Assembly (NCBI GenBank): GCA_910586605.1
Contig: CAJUJR010000050.1
Coordinates: forward strand, 1 to 22,499
DNA length: 22,499 nt
From: an uncultured Lachnospiraceae bacterium
GTDB lineage: Bacteria; Bacillota; Clostridia; Lachnospirales; Lachnospiraceae
Direction of reading: 5' to 3'
In this document: positions 22,371-22,499 of the stretch, one piece after another
Position numbering within the stretch: the first letter of the stretch is position 1
How the letters are laid out: every line of letters starts with the position of its first letter
Notes under the pieces: model-generated
The model's database searches: none
What the model was told of the DNA's origin: nothing
What the model saw: the letters and a program-made list of their open reading frames with translations, nothing else
Made by a program: the position numbers and the translations under genes

Positions 22371-22420
22371 GATTGGCTGTGAATAGTAACCTTGGCTAAA
22401 GTTACTATTCACAGCCAATC
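22371..22420. repeat. Perfect 20-bp inverted repeat at the right edge
   Basis: GATTGGCTGTGAATAGTAAC (22371-22390) and GTTACTATTCACAGCCAATC (22401-22420) are exact reverse complements around a 10-base loop. No T-run follows on either strand, so it is not a normal terminator. Its inner 12 bases, GTGAATAGTAAC, also occur at 43-54. The rest of 22174-22499 shows no gene; the right flank (22421-22499) shows nothing recognisable. Confidence 0.75.
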
Positions 22421-22499
22421 GTAGCCGGACTTAAGGAAATAAAGAATATCTTCCCCTATAAATCGCTTTCATTATGTGCAGCATGAGAAAGCAGAATTT

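Noticed and set aside
1..22499. Search for mobile elements, CRISPR arrays, tRNA or rRNA genes
   Set aside because: No transposase or integrase motifs, no regularly spaced repeats of 25-40 bases and no recognisable tRNA or rRNA sequence were seen; the palindromes are too short to be insertion sequences by themselves.

Overview
The window looks like a chromosomal piece of a low-to-mid-GC Gram-positive anaerobe, most likely a Lachnospiraceae (Clostridium cluster XIVa) gut bacterium. The evidence is strong AGGAGG-type ribosome sites, TTGACA/TATAAT-type promoters with AT-rich flanks, LacI-family sugar regulators beside ABC importers without their own ATPase, a DUF624 protein, a lipobox-bearing solute-binding protein and a class I NADP-type glutamate dehydrogenase. 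The family assignment is inference from gene content; there is no rRNA or other marker here.

Layout. From 195 to 19265 every gene lies on the minus strand. (1) 195-1913 is a phosphoglucomutase/phosphomannomutase with its own promoter. (2) 1994-4477 is a large transmembrane chemoreceptor with an unusual beta-rich insert in its sensor domain. (3) 4752-8952 is a galactoside operon read in the order GH36 alpha-galactosidase, LacI regulator, aldose-1-epimerase-like protein, with a strong promoter near 9021-9049 and a terminator at 4615-4655. (4) 9080-10814 is a LacI regulator followed by a DUF624 membrane protein. (5) 10943-15613 is a maltodextrin-type operon read in the order lipoprotein binding protein, two permeases, 4-alpha-glucanotransferase; two cre/LacI-type palindromes sit on its promoter. 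(6) 15886-18408 is a membrane-anchored trigger-factor/FKBP-like foldase, a small membrane protein and an orphan OmpR-type response regulator. (7) 18606-19265 is a HAD phosphatase. (8) 19266-19889 is a 624-base gene-free stretch with a strong terminator, two GAAA-capped hairpins read on the minus strand, and the gdhA promoter and leader. (9) 19890-21242 (+) is gdhA. (10) 21388-22122 (-) is a zinc-dependent phospholipase-C-like protein, convergent with gdhA across a shared bidirectional terminator.

Functionally the left two thirds form a carbohydrate locus. Alpha-galactosides and maltodextrins are imported or cleaved, the anomers are equilibrated, glucans are reshuffled by MalQ, and phosphoglucomutase links hexose-1-phosphate to glycolysis. 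The energising ATPase of the importer and any glucan phosphorylase or amylase must lie elsewhere. The chemoreceptor beside this locus may sense carbohydrate, but that is inference.

Non-coding signals worth attention are a family of palindromic repeats built on AGAGCGTGTTTGAAAA, a perfect 20-bp inverted repeat at the right edge whose core also occurs at the left edge, paired direct repeats around the alpha-galactosidase promoter, and the structured RNA candidate at 19336-19436. No mobile element gene, CRISPR array, tRNA or rRNA was seen.
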